64,000 nucleotides of DNA from Cytobacillus oceanisediminis 2691 (GCF_007678455.1 NZ_VEEP01000011.1:1-64000), one strand, 5' to 3'. Positions 41,336-50,059 are shown, numbered from the stretch's first letter. Notes: a model not told the origin generated them from the letters alone. Program-made: numbers and translations.

Positions 41336-42310
41336 TCAAACGGAACCTCTTTCGATTAATTGAAATGGAAGGGTGATCTTTTTCGCAAATCCTTTTTTCT
41401 CTGAGCGCTTAAGCAATGCTTGGAAGGCGGTGGTACCTAATTGTTTAGTGGGTATGCTTATTGTCGTGATGTCCATGATTTCTGAAATAGGGTGATTATC
41501 AAAGCTGATTATGGCCAATTCTCCGGGGATATCAACTCCATATTTTTTTGCCTCTGTCACCATGCCTGTCGCGACCTGGTCATTACCAACTATGAAGGCA
41601 GTCGGCCTTACCTCCATTTTTAAATACTGCTCAATCACTTCTTTTCCATCTTCTATCATTAAACATTGACCAAGGACCCACTCTGATCGCACATCCTCGC
41701 CAATCATCTTCATCTTTTTCTCGTAAGCATCTTTTCGTTTACGGCTATTTGTCCCTTCAAGCCTTCCCAGGCATATCGCTATTTTTTGATGACCTTTTAA
41801 GATTAAGTAGTCCAGCCCGAGATTGAACGCATCAACATGTTTTATCGATATTGAAGGAAACTCCTCCTGATCAGAGTCTTCACATAACACAATTGGGCCT
41901 GCACCTTTATAATTCATTAAAGTTCCAAATGGTATTGCCCGTGAAGCGAAAATGACTCCGTCAATAAGCTGGCCTCTTAATTGTTCCAATGCTTCGAACT
42001 CTTTTTCTTCACGGTAGCCTGTCTGGAAAATAACCAGCTGGATATTATGATTCATTCCCTCTTCAGCAATACCTTCGAGCAGCTCCGAAAAATAAGGATG
42101 GTTAATGGTTGGCAGTACGACTCCTACCATATTTGTCCTGCCGCGCGATAAGTGGACTGCATTAATATTAGGGCTGTAATCCAGCTTTCTCATCGTTTCC
42201 AACACTGCATCCCGTTTCTCCGGACTAACATAAGGATGGTTATTCAATACCCGGGAAACGGTTGAAACAGAGACTCCAGCCAGTCGGGCAATTTCTCGTA
42301 TATTAGCCAT
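41336..42310 (-). CDS. LacI-family transcriptional repressor
   Basis: 324 residues. A DNA-binding head (IREIARLAGVSVSTVSRVLN) and hinge helix with NAVHLSRGRT precede a periplasmic-binding-protein-like sensor domain (VGVVLPTINHPYFSELLEG, FIVGNDQVATGM, ISFDNHPISEI). The inducer is unknown and no sugar-utilisation gene is adjacent. A candidate operator lies 31 bases upstream of its start codon, suggesting autoregulation. GAGG lies 10 bases before the ATG. Confidence 0.9.
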   Translation of the reverse strand: MANIREIARLAGVSVSTVSRVLNNHPYVSPEKRDAVLETMRKLDYSPNINAVHLSRGRTNMVGVVLPTINHPYFSELLEGIAEEGMNHNIQLVIFQTGYREEKEFEALEQLRGQLIDGVIFASRAIPFGTLMNYKGAGPIVLCEDSDQEEFPSISIKHVDAFNLGLDYLILKGHQKIAICLGRLEGTNSRKRKDAYEKKMKMIGEDVRSEWVLGQCLMIEDGKEVIEQYLKMEVRPTAFIVGNDQVATGMVTEAKKYGVDIPGELAIISFDNHPISEIMDITTISIPTKQLGTTAFQALLKRSEKKGFAKKITLPFQLIERGSV

Positions 42311-42340
42311 TTAAAAAACCTCACAAAAATATTCTTGACC

Positions 42341-42354
42341 TGAAACGCGTTCCA
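42341..42354. promoter_or_regulatory. LacI-type operator between divergent genes
   Basis: TGAAACGCGTTCCA is palindromic except for one pair (TGRAACG-CGTTYCA). It has the AACG-CGTT centre typical of LacI-family sites. It overlaps TTGACC (42335-42340), a possible -35 for the + strand small ORF. Confidence 0.65.
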
Positions 42355-42396
42355 TAAATTATGGTATAAGCAAATAGAATTTAAGGAGCTGTCATT

Positions 42397-42522
42397 ATGT
42401 TTACAGGAATAGTTACATTAACAGGATTATGCCTATTTGAAATTATTTTAGCAAAAATTGCATTGGGAAAGTCAGAAATAGAGGATTTTAATTTTGAAGA
42501 ATTCTTTAATGGGGAATCTTAA
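42397..42522 (+). CDS. 41-residue membrane protein under the LacI operator
   Basis: AAGGAGCTGTCATT precedes ATG 42397. The 41-codon product has one hydrophobic helix (TGIVTLTGLCLFEIILAKIA) and an acidic, Phe-rich tail (FNFEEFFNGES). It is transcribed divergently from the LacI gene across a shared operator, so it is probably regulated by it. No family is recognised. Confidence 0.6.
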   Translation: MFTGIVTLTGLCLFEIILAKIALGKSEIEDFNFEEFFNGES

Positions 42523-42693
42523 TTACAGATGGACTTTAGGTTTTAAATACTCAGAATGCGTAGCAGGAAGAAATGAGGACTTAGGGTAAAAGAACGACAT
42601 ATTGTGATGATCCGGTAGAGATAAGGAGATACCTTATTGTGCATCATTTCAACCAGGGAAATGTTAGAATGAATTAAAGTTTGCATGAAATTT

Positions 42694-42719
42694 TGAAACT
42701 TTTTTCTTAGGTTGCCGTA
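42694..42719 (+). promoter_or_regulatory. Sigma-W promoter
   Basis: TGAAAC (42694-42699), exactly 16 bases, then CGTA (42716-42719), the textbook sigma-W consensus, 34 bases before the lipoprotein ATG. The spacer begins with six T, also usual for sigma-W promoters. Confidence 0.8.
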
Positions 42720-42752
42720 AATACATCTGTTGAATAGAAAGAGGTGAAAAAT

Positions 42753-43193
42753 ATGAACAAAACCAAAAAGGTTATGGCTGGGATTTCAGCTACAGCTCTT
42801 TTAATGGGAGCTACAGCATGTAATAATCCGCAGGTTTTACCAGACAGAGATTGGGATGAGGGTTCATCTGCAGGTGAGGGACAGGATTGGAGTGCATCAC
42901 AGGATCAGGATATCCCTCCGGTACCAGAAGGGACAGATTGTAGTGACTGGGAATGGGATGCTGAAGATGGGGTCTGGGAATGTGATGATAATAATTCCCC
43001 ATACTTTGGCCATTTCTTTTTTGCCGGTATGTTCTTTGCCAATCGATCGATGCTTTATAAGAGCAATGATTATATGAAGTATAAGAACAGCTCGTCATTT
43101 AAAGGGGCCAGGCTGGACAGCAATTACAAAAACAGGACGCCAAAAGGCAGCTCTGGATTCGGAAGCGGGTCAAGAAGCACGACTGGCGGCTAA
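42753..43193 (+). CDS. Lipoprotein-like secreted protein with Gly-Gly C-terminus
   Basis: 146 residues. A Lys-rich signal sequence ends at GATAC with Cys23 as possible lipidation site; the lipobox is weak at -3 (Ala instead of Leu). An acidic, Trp/Asp-rich middle (Cys63, Cys76) follows, then a hydrophobic patch (GHFFFAGMFF). The tail is basic and Ser/Gly-rich, ending SGFGSGSRSTTGG. Organisation and context resemble the YjfM/YgiB (DUF1190) group found beside glutathionylspermidine-synthase-like ligases. ATG 42753 is preferred over GTG 42744. First gene of the sigma-W operon. Confidence 0.7.
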   Translation: MNKTKKVMAGISATALLMGATACNNPQVLPDRDWDEGSSAGEGQDWSASQDQDIPPVPEGTDCSDWEWDAEDGVWECDDNNSPYFGHFFFAGMFFANRSMLYKSNDYMKYKNSSSFKGARLDSNYKNRTPKGSSGFGSGSRSTTGG

Positions 43194-43208
43194 GGGAGAG
43201 AATGAATA

Positions 43209-43607
43209 ATGAATTTATATATAAATTTTGCCTCTTATTTAGGACTTGGACTGCTTTTGCTGACAGCAGGGGTAGGGTTATTCGTGCTTGCTACTCCTAA
43301 AATCAAGGAATTTGAACTGATCGGCAAGAGAAATGTTACTGCTGCTCTTTCTCTTGGCGGGAAAATGCTCGGACTCGCCATTGTCCTTGGGGCTGCGGCA
43401 GAATATTCAATTTCCCTGCTTGATATGGCAATTTGGGGGTCTATTGGAATTTTCACTCAAATCCTCGTGTTTTTTGTCGCCGAGGTTGTAACAATCAGGT
43501 ACAGCCTTCAAAAAGCGATAGAGGAAGATAATCGTTCTGTCGGTGTCATTCTATTTTCACTTTCACTTGCTGTTGGCTGGATTGTAGCCAAGAGTCTTTC
43601 GTATTAA
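43209..43607 (+). CDS. DUF350 membrane protein (YjfL type)
   Basis: 132 residues with four membrane helices. Two similar helical pairs (LGLGLLLLTAGVGLFVL and later VGVILFSLSLAVGWIVA) fit the duplicated DUF350 fold. The family co-occurs with YgiC/YjfC ligases and is of unknown function. It starts 15 bases after the lipoprotein stop with AAGGGAGA. Confidence 0.78.
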   Translation: MNLYINFASYLGLGLLLLTAGVGLFVLATPKIKEFELIGKRNVTAALSLGGKMLGLAIVLGAAAEYSISLLDMAIWGSIGIFTQILVFFVAEVVTIRYSLQKAIEEDNRSVGVILFSLSLAVGWIVAKSLSY

Positions 43608-43622
43608 GGAGATTTTAGTGCC

Positions 43623-44087
43623 ATGAAAAAACTGACTTATTTTATCCATGATGGAAAAGGCGGCTACGAACCTTTATATGAATATACGACCGCGACTGTT
43701 GGCATAGATGAGTTTTATGCACGACAGTTATGCACCTATTTCGTGATCAAGGGAAACCAATATGAATTAGTGTCGAATGAAATGAACGGGGAAGAAGAAA
43801 TCCTGGTTCTTGAGGACCGTGGAAGGAACAATTCAGTCATTGACGAGAAAAATTATAGGGGATTGGGCATTCACGTTGAATTTCGCAGGTATAGTGAATT
43901 TGAGAATTACAAATTGCTATCCACTGTTCCTTGCCAAACCCATCTCGATGTCATTCGTTATCTTTTAAAGGATGTAACGGATGTCCCGGAAATTGGCCAA
44001 ATGTTGGTTACTTCTACTGAAATTGATGAGGACCGGGGAGTATACGTTCTGTATGTGAAAAATTTGCATGAAAACGACATGGAATAG
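43623..44087 (+). CDS. Conserved protein of the amidoligase operon
   Basis: A 154-residue soluble protein, mixed alpha/beta (LTYFIHDGKGGYEPLYEYT, then VYVLYVKNLHEND). I do not recognise the family with certainty. By position it corresponds to the accessory cytosolic proteins (for example YjfK) found in such clusters. AAGGAGATTTT precedes the ATG. It ends 10 bases before the ligase start, consistent with one polycistronic message. Confidence 0.6.
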   Translation: MKKLTYFIHDGKGGYEPLYEYTTATVGIDEFYARQLCTYFVIKGNQYELVSNEMNGEEEILVLEDRGRNNSVIDEKNYRGLGIHVEFRRYSEFENYKLLSTVPCQTHLDVIRYLLKDVTDVPEIGQMLVTSTEIDEDRGVYVLYVKNLHENDME

Positions 44088-44097
44088 GAGGCATTCC

Positions 44098-45330
44098 ATG
44101 GAAGACCATCGAAAAAGACGAATGAATTTCTATAGAGGGATCAAGAATTTCTGGCCTGACTTATATGGGGAAGAATACGCTTTATACGATGTAGCAGCAA
44201 TTTCCCAGAACGAAGCGGATGAAATCAGGCTTTGTACTTCCAGAGTTGGAAAAGTGTTTTTCAAAATCTGTGACCTGCTGAGAAAGGTGGATAAAGATAC
44301 CTTACTTGAGTTAGGATTTCCTCACCAAACCGTAGATTTTATCCGGCTAAAAACCTTGAATCCAGAAAGTGTCATTGCAAGACTTGATCTCATAAAAACG
44401 GATGATACATACAAATGCATTGAAATTAATGCCGATACTCCTACTTTCATCAAAGAGTTGTTTCACGTAAATGGACTGGTGGCAAAGAGTTTTGGCTATG
44501 GAGATCCAAATGAATCAAAAGAAGAGCAGCTAGCCGCAGCTATCAGGAAAGCCGTTCATGCCTCTGCAAAATGGGTAGCCGAAGTGGAACCATACGTCGT
44601 TTTTACAGCGCATGAAGATAATATTGAGGACAAGAACACTGTTTTGTATTTACAAGAATTGTACGGATTACCTTCAAGGTTTATCTCATTGGATAAATTA
44701 AGAATCCAGCCAGGAGAGGGCCTTTTTGATGAATATGGACGCAAAATTGACATTCTGTACAGGCAAACTTTCCCGATTGAGAGCATGATCCTTGATGAAG
44801 ACCATTCAGGGAATAGAATCGGGCTCTGGTTGATGGATCTTATAAAAACAAAGAAACTGGCTGTGATTAATCCTCCATCTGCGTTCTTGTTGCAAAATAA
44901 AGCAGTACAGGCGGTAATTTGGGGAATGCATGAAAATAAGGATCCTTTCTTCAGTAAAGAAGAGCACCAATGGATACACCAATATTTTCTTCCCACGTAT
45001 CTGGAAGCAGACTATTTCCTCGAAAAAAAAATCCCTTATGTCAAAAAACCGATTTTTGGGAGGGAAGGAGACACAGTTCAGATTTTCGATTCGAGCGGTC
45101 AATTGGTTCTTGAGGAGCAACAGAAAAATTACGATCAAGTACCATCAATTTTTCAGCAGTATATCAAATTGCCTTCTGTCCAATACCTATCTGAATATGG
45201 GAGACAAAACGGACATATACTGACCGGGAGCTTTCTTGTCTATGGTGAACCGTCCGCTTTTGGTTACAGGGTTGGCGGCAAGATCACAAACAACCTATCA
45301 TGCTTTTTGCCGGCTGGCTTGATCGTTTAG
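44098..45330 (+). CDS. Glutathionylspermidine-synthase-like ATP-grasp ligase
   Basis: 410 residues matching the YgiC/YjfC group. The N-terminal RMNFYRGIKNFWPDLYGEEYAL, the KCIEINADTPTF motif and the C-terminal KKPIFGREGDTVQIF (ATP/Mg-binding glycine loop) are typical. Full glutathionylspermidine synthetases also have an amidase domain, which is absent here. Such stand-alone ligases are predicted to form amide bonds at peptide or protein C-termini. ATG 44098 follows TAGGAGG; the upstream frame extension overlaps the previous gene. Confidence 0.85.
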   Translation: MEDHRKRRMNFYRGIKNFWPDLYGEEYALYDVAAISQNEADEIRLCTSRVGKVFFKICDLLRKVDKDTLLELGFPHQTVDFIRLKTLNPESVIARLDLIKTDDTYKCIEINADTPTFIKELFHVNGLVAKSFGYGDPNESKEEQLAAAIRKAVHASAKWVAEVEPYVVFTAHEDNIEDKNTVLYLQELYGLPSRFISLDKLRIQPGEGLFDEYGRKIDILYRQTFPIESMILDEDHSGNRIGLWLMDLIKTKKLAVINPPSAFLLQNKAVQAVIWGMHENKDPFFSKEEHQWIHQYFLPTYLEADYFLEKKIPYVKKPIFGREGDTVQIFDSSGQLVLEEQQKNYDQVPSIFQQYIKLPSVQYLSEYGRQNGHILTGSFLVYGEPSAFGYRVGGKITNNLSCFLPAGLIV

Positions 45331-45346
45331 GATAGGAGGTACATAC

Positions 45347-46375
45347 ATGTGGATTTTACAAAGATTATTCACAAAGATGATGAGAATCAGTCTGTGGAAA
45401 ATCACACTGATTGTTTTGGCTGTGATCCTGTTAAGCAGTCTGATTATTAAAACTCTTGAACCTGAAACATTTCCAAGATATCTGGATGCCGTCTGGTGGA
45501 CAATGACAACAGTCGTCACAGTTGGATATGGAGATTACTCTCCAAGCAGTGACCTCGGAAGGATTTTCACAATGGTATTGCTCTATACAGTTGGAATCGG
45601 AGCAATGGGCATCATAATTGGCAAAATTTTTGAAAGCCTGGCACTTTATAAAAAGATGAAGGAGGAAGGGGAATTGGCATACAAAGGCAAGGACCACTAT
45701 ATTTTGATTGGTTCCTCCAAAGATAAGCTGAAAAACGTTGTTGAAGAAATCCTGAACTCCAATAATAGATCTGATATCGTTATTGTCGACCACAGCAATG
45801 AATCACCGGTGAAGCATGAACGAGTCCATTTTGTCAGTGGCAACCCTGCAGAGGAAGAAGTGCTGATTAAGGCTAATATCCTGGAGTCAAAGTCAGTGGC
45901 AGTATTTACAGATGATCGTATCGGGCTGCCAGAATATGCTGATGGGAAAACTTTGCTTATTGCTTCAAGGGTGGAGCATATATCCAAACAGTCTGGAAAA
46001 AACATATACACAATCGCCGAGATTATGAAGGAAAAGCATATTGCACTGTTCGAACATGCAAATATAGATGAATTCATATTATCGAATGAATCAGTATCCA
46101 AGCTGATGGCCCAGGCGGCAATCTTTCATGGCTCAAGTAAGCTATTCAAACAATTGCTCAGTAACATGGAAGGTGAAAACTTGTATGAGGTCGAAAAGAA
46201 ACCGCATTGGGGGACATACAAGCAGGCAGCGATGGAGTTGTTCGATTTAGGAGCGACGCTCATTTCAGACGGCCATGCACTTGATGTTGCCAGAAAGCAT
46301 AATGAACCTATTCCAGACGGAGCAAAGATGTTTATCATCTGTGATGAAGAGACTTTTAGGAAAATCAGCAGTTGA
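45347..46375 (+). CDS. Two-helix potassium channel with RCK domain (YugO-like)
   Basis: 342 residues: two membrane helices (about 17-38 and 76-100) flank the pore with TTVVTVGYGDYSP, the K+ selectivity filter. A TrkA-N/RCK domain (about 118-260, YILIGSSKDKLKNVV) and a C-terminal regulatory domain follow. It is closest in layout to B. subtilis YugO, the channel used in biofilm electrical signalling. The glycine fingerprint of NAD-binding RCK is modified (GSSKDK). AGGAGGT lies before the ATG. Last gene of the sigma-W operon. Confidence 0.87.
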   Translation: MWILQRLFTKMMRISLWKITLIVLAVILLSSLIIKTLEPETFPRYLDAVWWTMTTVVTVGYGDYSPSSDLGRIFTMVLLYTVGIGAMGIIIGKIFESLALYKKMKEEGELAYKGKDHYILIGSSKDKLKNVVEEILNSNNRSDIVIVDHSNESPVKHERVHFVSGNPAEEEVLIKANILESKSVAVFTDDRIGLPEYADGKTLLIASRVEHISKQSGKNIYTIAEIMKEKHIALFEHANIDEFILSNESVSKLMAQAAIFHGSSKLFKQLLSNMEGENLYEVEKKPHWGTYKQAAMELFDLGATLISDGHALDVARKHNEPIPDGAKMFIICDEETFRKISS

Positions 46376-46558
46376 AAATCAATAGAAAAGAAGCAGGTAA
46401 ATGAAAGCAGCGTGTTTCTCGTTGCTCGTCTGGGAGATACTGGTTTTCAGTCCTTCCTAAAAAAAATCCTATTTTAGAGTTTAAAATATTCATGAATGGA
46501 TATAATAATCACGCAAGGTTAAATTGCAATTTTCTTAAATCGCTAGGAGGCAACAATA

Positions 46559-46759
46559 GTGGAACGTGGTAAGGTAAAATGGTTTAACAGTGAAAAAGGC
46601 TTTGGGTTCATTGAGCGTGAAGGTGGAGACGATGTGTTCGTACATTTCTCAGCAATCCAGGGTGAAGGCTACAAATCTTTAGATGAAGGACAAGAAGTAT
46701 CGTTTGATGTTGAACAGGGCCAGCGTGGTCCGCAGGCTACAAACGTACAGAAGCTCTAA
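46559..46759 (+). CDS. cspD: Cold-shock protein, CspD type
   Basis: A 66-residue OB-fold protein with both RNA-binding motifs, KGFGFIE and DVFVHFSAI. The sequence differs from B. subtilis CspD at few positions. It acts as an RNA chaperone and antiterminator. Translation starts at GTG 46559 behind TAGGAGG, unusual for csp genes. TATAAT at 46501-46506 without a good -35 is the likely promoter, giving a leader of about 45 nt. Confidence 0.92.
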   Translation: MERGKVKWFNSEKGFGFIEREGGDDVFVHFSAIQGEGYKSLDEGQEVSFDVEQGQRGPQATNVQKL

Positions 46760-46772
46760 CTAAGGATATCCA

Positions 46773-46804
46773 AAACAGACTCAGTAATTTGGGTCTGTTT
46801 TTTT
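46773..46804 (+). terminator. Terminator of cspD
   Basis: AAACAGAC-(11 nt)-GGTCTGTTT followed by TTTT. Confidence 0.82.
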
Positions 46805-46819
46805 GTTTGAACAAGACCA

Positions 46820-46843
46820 AAAAAAAAACACATCCACGATGTG
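46820..46843 (-). terminator. Terminator of racA
   Basis: On the minus strand CACATC-gtg-GATGTG is followed by a nine-T run. Confidence 0.8.
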
Positions 46844-46849
46844 CGAGGC

Positions 46850-47371
46850 TTAAAATCCAAAAAAAGAACTAATGATGTTTTTCTTTTTGAATTTCCTTAG
46901 AGGTGAGAGCGACGATGACAATTCTGTCTTTACCTCGGTGGTTTCTTTTTCCCTCTCTGCGGCAGCTTCCTGCATGCTGATGATAAGATTCTTAAGAACG
47001 TCTATTTCATTCTGTAGCTCATCTATTTCCCTTCTGTGCTGGAGAATCTGATATGCAACCACTTCATCCGCCTTTCTTTCAAGCTTTTGATCAAATTCAT
47101 CCATCCGCCTGACCAGCGGTCCAAGAGCCATCTCAGTTGATCCGCCTATTACGGTTGCTTTTCTTGGCTTTCTCCCTTTAATTTTTAAATCCTGAAGCAG
47201 AACACCGTTATTAAGCTGATCTTTGATATCTTTCAAGATTTCGATGCTCTCATCCGAAAATTGATAATGCCCTAGCTCTGTACGTTCCATTTGAAGGTTC
47301 GCCTGTTTCACCCAACGCTGTATCGTACTTGGCGAAACCCCAAGCAACTTTGCGACTGCACTAGTGTTCAT
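46850..47371 (-). CDS. racA: Chromosome-anchoring protein RacA
   Basis: 173 residues. A MerR-like winged helix-turn-helix (1-65, VAKLLGVSPSTIQRWVKQANL then ERTELGHYQFS, split in register) is followed by a long coiled coil (about 85-150) and a basic tail. B. subtilis RacA has the same head motif and length and bridges the origin region to the cell pole through DivIVA during sporulation. ATG 47371 follows GGGAGGGATG. Paralogue assignment rests on remembered similarity. Confidence 0.8.
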   Translation of the reverse strand: MNTSAVAKLLGVSPSTIQRWVKQANLQMERTELGHYQFSDESIEILKDIKDQLNNGVLLQDLKIKGRKPRKATVIGGSTEMALGPLVRRMDEFDQKLERKADEVVAYQILQHRREIDELQNEIDVLKNLIISMQEAAAEREKETTEVKTELSSSLSPLRKFKKKNIISSFFGF

Positions 47372-47611
47372 GATCATCCCTCCCATAAAAAAATTTCGCT
47401 GTTATAATAGTCAATTCCTTTGTGCCTGACAAAACTAGTTGTCTTTCGTCAAAGATAGTGAAGAAGCAACAGAATATGATTGAAGAATCATTACTAGTGC
47501 TTAAAATCCTTTCCTAACAGTCAGATTTTTGTCATAATTTTACTGAATACCAAACAATTACACAAAAGGATGGTAATATGGTAGTAATTATTAGAAAGAC
47601 AGGTAAATAGT

Positions 47612-48202
47612 ATGAGGATAAAAGATAAAAGGTTTCTTAAAAGATGGTTAGTGGCTGGAGTGGTTCTTACCATGTTATACTTCGGCATACTCCATTATCA
47701 GATCATTCAACACGCTAATGAATCTGTGCCACAAAATGCAGATTACATGATCATTCTTGGTGCCCGTGTGAAGGGGGAAAACCCATCACTAGCGCTTCAA
47801 TTCAGGATAGACTCTGCGGCAGACTACCTAAAAGAAAACCTAAACACAATTGCCATAGCTTCAGGAGGTAAAGGTCCTGGCGAGGATATATCCGAAGCAG
47901 AAGCGATTAAACGAGCTCTGATGGAATACGGCATCGAAGAATCCAGAATTCTTCTCGAAGATCAATCTACAGATACATATGAAAATATTCGCTTCTCTAA
48001 AAGGTTAATACCGAAAGATGCTGTGTCTGGACTTGTCGTAACAAATGATTTCCATATTTACCGTGCCGGCATGATTGCAGAAAAAGAGGGACTCGCGTTG
48101 AACGGACTCCCAGCTGAGACCCCAGTACAAGCAGTCGTAAAGTCGTATGCAAGAGAATATCTTGCATTGACCAAATATTTTCTGATCAATGCATTCAGAT
48201 GA
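47612..48202 (+). CDS. YdcF/SanA-like DUF218 protein
   Basis: 196 residues: a membrane anchor (about 12-30) and an extracytoplasmic DUF218 domain. Its motifs are ADYMIILGARVKGENPS, IASGGKGPGEDISEAEAIKRA split, DQSTDTYENIRFS and VVTNDFHIYRA. The fold is Rossmann-like, and SanA/ElyC members affect envelope integrity and carrier-lipid handling. The ribosome binding site is weak (AGACAGGTAAAT). Confidence 0.85.
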   Translation: MRIKDKRFLKRWLVAGVVLTMLYFGILHYQIIQHANESVPQNADYMIILGARVKGENPSLALQFRIDSAADYLKENLNTIAIASGGKGPGEDISEAEAIKRALMEYGIEESRILLEDQSTDTYENIRFSKRLIPKDAVSGLVVTNDFHIYRAGMIAEKEGLALNGLPAETPVQAVVKSYAREYLALTKYFLINAFR

Positions 48203-48231
48203 AATGATTTAGAGGGATTTGAGGTGTGTAG

Positions 48232-48936
48232 ATGAACTTGACAATGTTTGTTATGAATTTTGTATCATGGATTCTGATTTTATTTATAGCTCTCAGGATT
48301 TACCGAGAGCAGGAAATTAAGCCAAAGATATGGAAGATGGCACTCGTAATTTTCATAGGGTTATTCTCATTTTCTATTAATCTTCCTTATATGGACCAGC
48401 AGATTAAAGTAGCTATACTTCCACTCGGAGTTTGGATTCTCTTTGCTCGATATAATAAAAGGAACGAAGGTACTGGCTGGTCCCGATACCGAAAATATGC
48501 ATGGTTAGGATTCCTGGCTAATTATATTTTCCTTTTGTCAGCATTATTGAGTCCTCTGATTCAATCGAGCATTTATCCAAATGACAAGTTATCAACATAC
48601 ATTTCAGACATCAGTGAAGCATCCATCCTGAAAACTCATCCATCTGCGAACGAAAAAATGCTGGACGCAGAATCATTTCAATCTGAAATTCCAAAAATGG
48701 ATAAAAAGAAAATTTCCAGCGATGCCTGGTATTATGATTCAATGGAGAACGTTGAAACGCAGGCTCAGGCCGATGAACGATTTGCATATCAAATAACCGG
48801 GGTAAAAGCCAGAATGGGCAGCGGGGTTCACCCGGTGATCTATGTAGAAGAGGATGGAAGAGGGATTTTAATTATAACACCACAGGAACAATTTTATTTC
48901 CGCTCAAAAGCCTCTTTTTTAAAGGAGGGGAAGTAG
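48232..48936 (+). CDS. Membrane protein of unknown function
   Basis: 234 residues: four predicted helices in the first ~120 residues (MNFVSWILILFIALRIY at the start) and an extracytoplasmic C-terminal domain of about 110 residues ending ILIITPQEQFYFRSK. No family is recognised. It ends 1 base before the next gene, with an AAGGAGGGGAAG ribosome binding site for that gene inside its 3' end. The two are translationally linked. Confidence 0.7.
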   Translation: MNLTMFVMNFVSWILILFIALRIYREQEIKPKIWKMALVIFIGLFSFSINLPYMDQQIKVAILPLGVWILFARYNKRNEGTGWSRYRKYAWLGFLANYIFLLSALLSPLIQSSIYPNDKLSTYISDISEASILKTHPSANEKMLDAESFQSEIPKMDKKKISSDAWYYDSMENVETQAQADERFAYQITGVKARMGSGVHPVIYVEEDGRGILIITPQEQFYFRSKASFLKEGK

Positions 48937-48937
48937 A

Positions 48938-49687
48938 ATGGGAAATAAAAAAAGTATGCTGCTCCTTGGGGGGCTGGGGCTGACCCTATTGGTGATACTC
49001 GCTGGTTACTGGTTCTATTTCGCTCCCCCGGGTGGGTTTCCTGGCAAACAACAAGCCATTAATGAAATGATGAAGGAATTCCCTGAGGCAGACATAGAGT
49101 TGATTCAAGATATCATTTTTATTGATTCAAAGCATGTTCTGGCCCCTTTTATTACAAAAAATGAAGGATATGGTCTCAGTTTCTGGGAGTGGAGAAAACA
49201 CAAGTGGGAATTTGCACGCATTGACACAGGTGCGACTCCTCAATTATGGAAAACAGACCCTAAAGATCCCGGGAGCTACTATATTATCTGGAATTTTCAT
49301 CCGGATAATCAGCTTGCAAACCTGAACTTTTATTTAAAGAAAGACGGAAACTTCAGCATATCTGATGGAAAGCACCACTACTTTCCAAAGGTCCAAATGG
49401 AATTGGAAATAGAAGTAGGTGGAAAGTCCAGTTATGGTTTTACTAAAATTCCTGATGAATGGATTGAATTTATCACTGTAGAAAATCAGTTGACTGCTTC
49501 CAGTATGCCGAATTCGATTTTTTCTGATTTTTTTCCGCCTGAACAATACTATTTAGGATGGAGCTCCGTTAACAAGGATGGAAGCGATGAGTATCCGCCT
49601 TTACCAGGGAACTCACATGGTTTTGGGAGTGGAGAGAGCCATATTGAACATATCAGGTATTTGGATAAGAGGGAAATTTACCAATGA
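48938..49687 (+). CDS. Membrane-anchored extracytoplasmic protein, unknown
   Basis: 249 residues: a signal anchor (about 7-27) followed by an extracytoplasmic, Trp/Tyr-rich beta domain (WNFHPDNQLANLNFYL, YYLGWSSVNKDG). No family is recognised. Directly coupled to the membrane protein before it, so a two-protein envelope unit is likely. Confidence 0.7.
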   Translation: MGNKKSMLLLGGLGLTLLVILAGYWFYFAPPGGFPGKQQAINEMMKEFPEADIELIQDIIFIDSKHVLAPFITKNEGYGLSFWEWRKHKWEFARIDTGATPQLWKTDPKDPGSYYIIWNFHPDNQLANLNFYLKKDGNFSISDGKHHYFPKVQMELEIEVGGKSSYGFTKIPDEWIEFITVENQLTASSMPNSIFSDFFPPEQYYLGWSSVNKDGSDEYPPLPGNSHGFGSGESHIEHIRYLDKREIYQ

Positions 49688-49738
49688 TTTTCTCCAGGAT
49701 TCTTTAATAGAGCAGAAAAATTTCATATTGAACTTAGT

Positions 49739-49765
49739 TGAAACTTTTATACCATTTTTATCGTA
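49739..49765 (+). promoter_or_regulatory. Candidate ECF promoter of the ypuA unit
   Basis: TGAAAC (49739-49744), 17 bases, then CGTA (49762-49765), 28 bases before the 75-residue ORF. In B. subtilis ypuA is known as a sigma-M target, which fits. Confidence 0.6.
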
Positions 49766-49792
49766 CATATAGATGTACTGAAGGGTGGAGAA

Positions 49793-50020
49793 ATGGATAA
49801 TTGGCTGTTTATATTCATTGCAAATCTTTTTGGAGGTATTATATTATTCTATTTGTTAATGTTTTTATTTTCCGGGTTTGAAGTTGATTCTGCTTTGTTC
49901 GTGGGAATTTTCATGTTGATCCAGCTCAGTTTTATGACTGCTTTGATCTATAACTTAATGCACAAAGTTCAAAGGCTGGAAAGGCAAGTGGCCAGAAAGC
50001 TTGAATCTGGTGAAAAATAA
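49793..50020 (+). CDS. 75-residue two-helix membrane protein
   Basis: GGGTGGAGAA precedes ATG 49793. Two membrane helices (about 4-27 and 33-56) are followed by a basic, coiled-coil-like tail (HKVQRLERQVARKLESGEK). No family is recognised. It lies 39 bases upstream of ypuA and downstream of an ECF-type promoter, so it is likely co-transcribed with ypuA. Confidence 0.68.
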   Translation: MDNWLFIFIANLFGGIILFYLLMFLFSGFEVDSALFVGIFMLIQLSFMTALIYNLMHKVQRLERQVARKLESGEK

Positions 50021-50059
50021 GATTGTTTTATAAGAATTGGTTTGAAAAGGAGAATATAT

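Noticed and set aside
46400-46459. 19-codon ORF upstream of cspD
   Set aside because: Only a weak AAGCAGG site, very short, no terminator or coding character.
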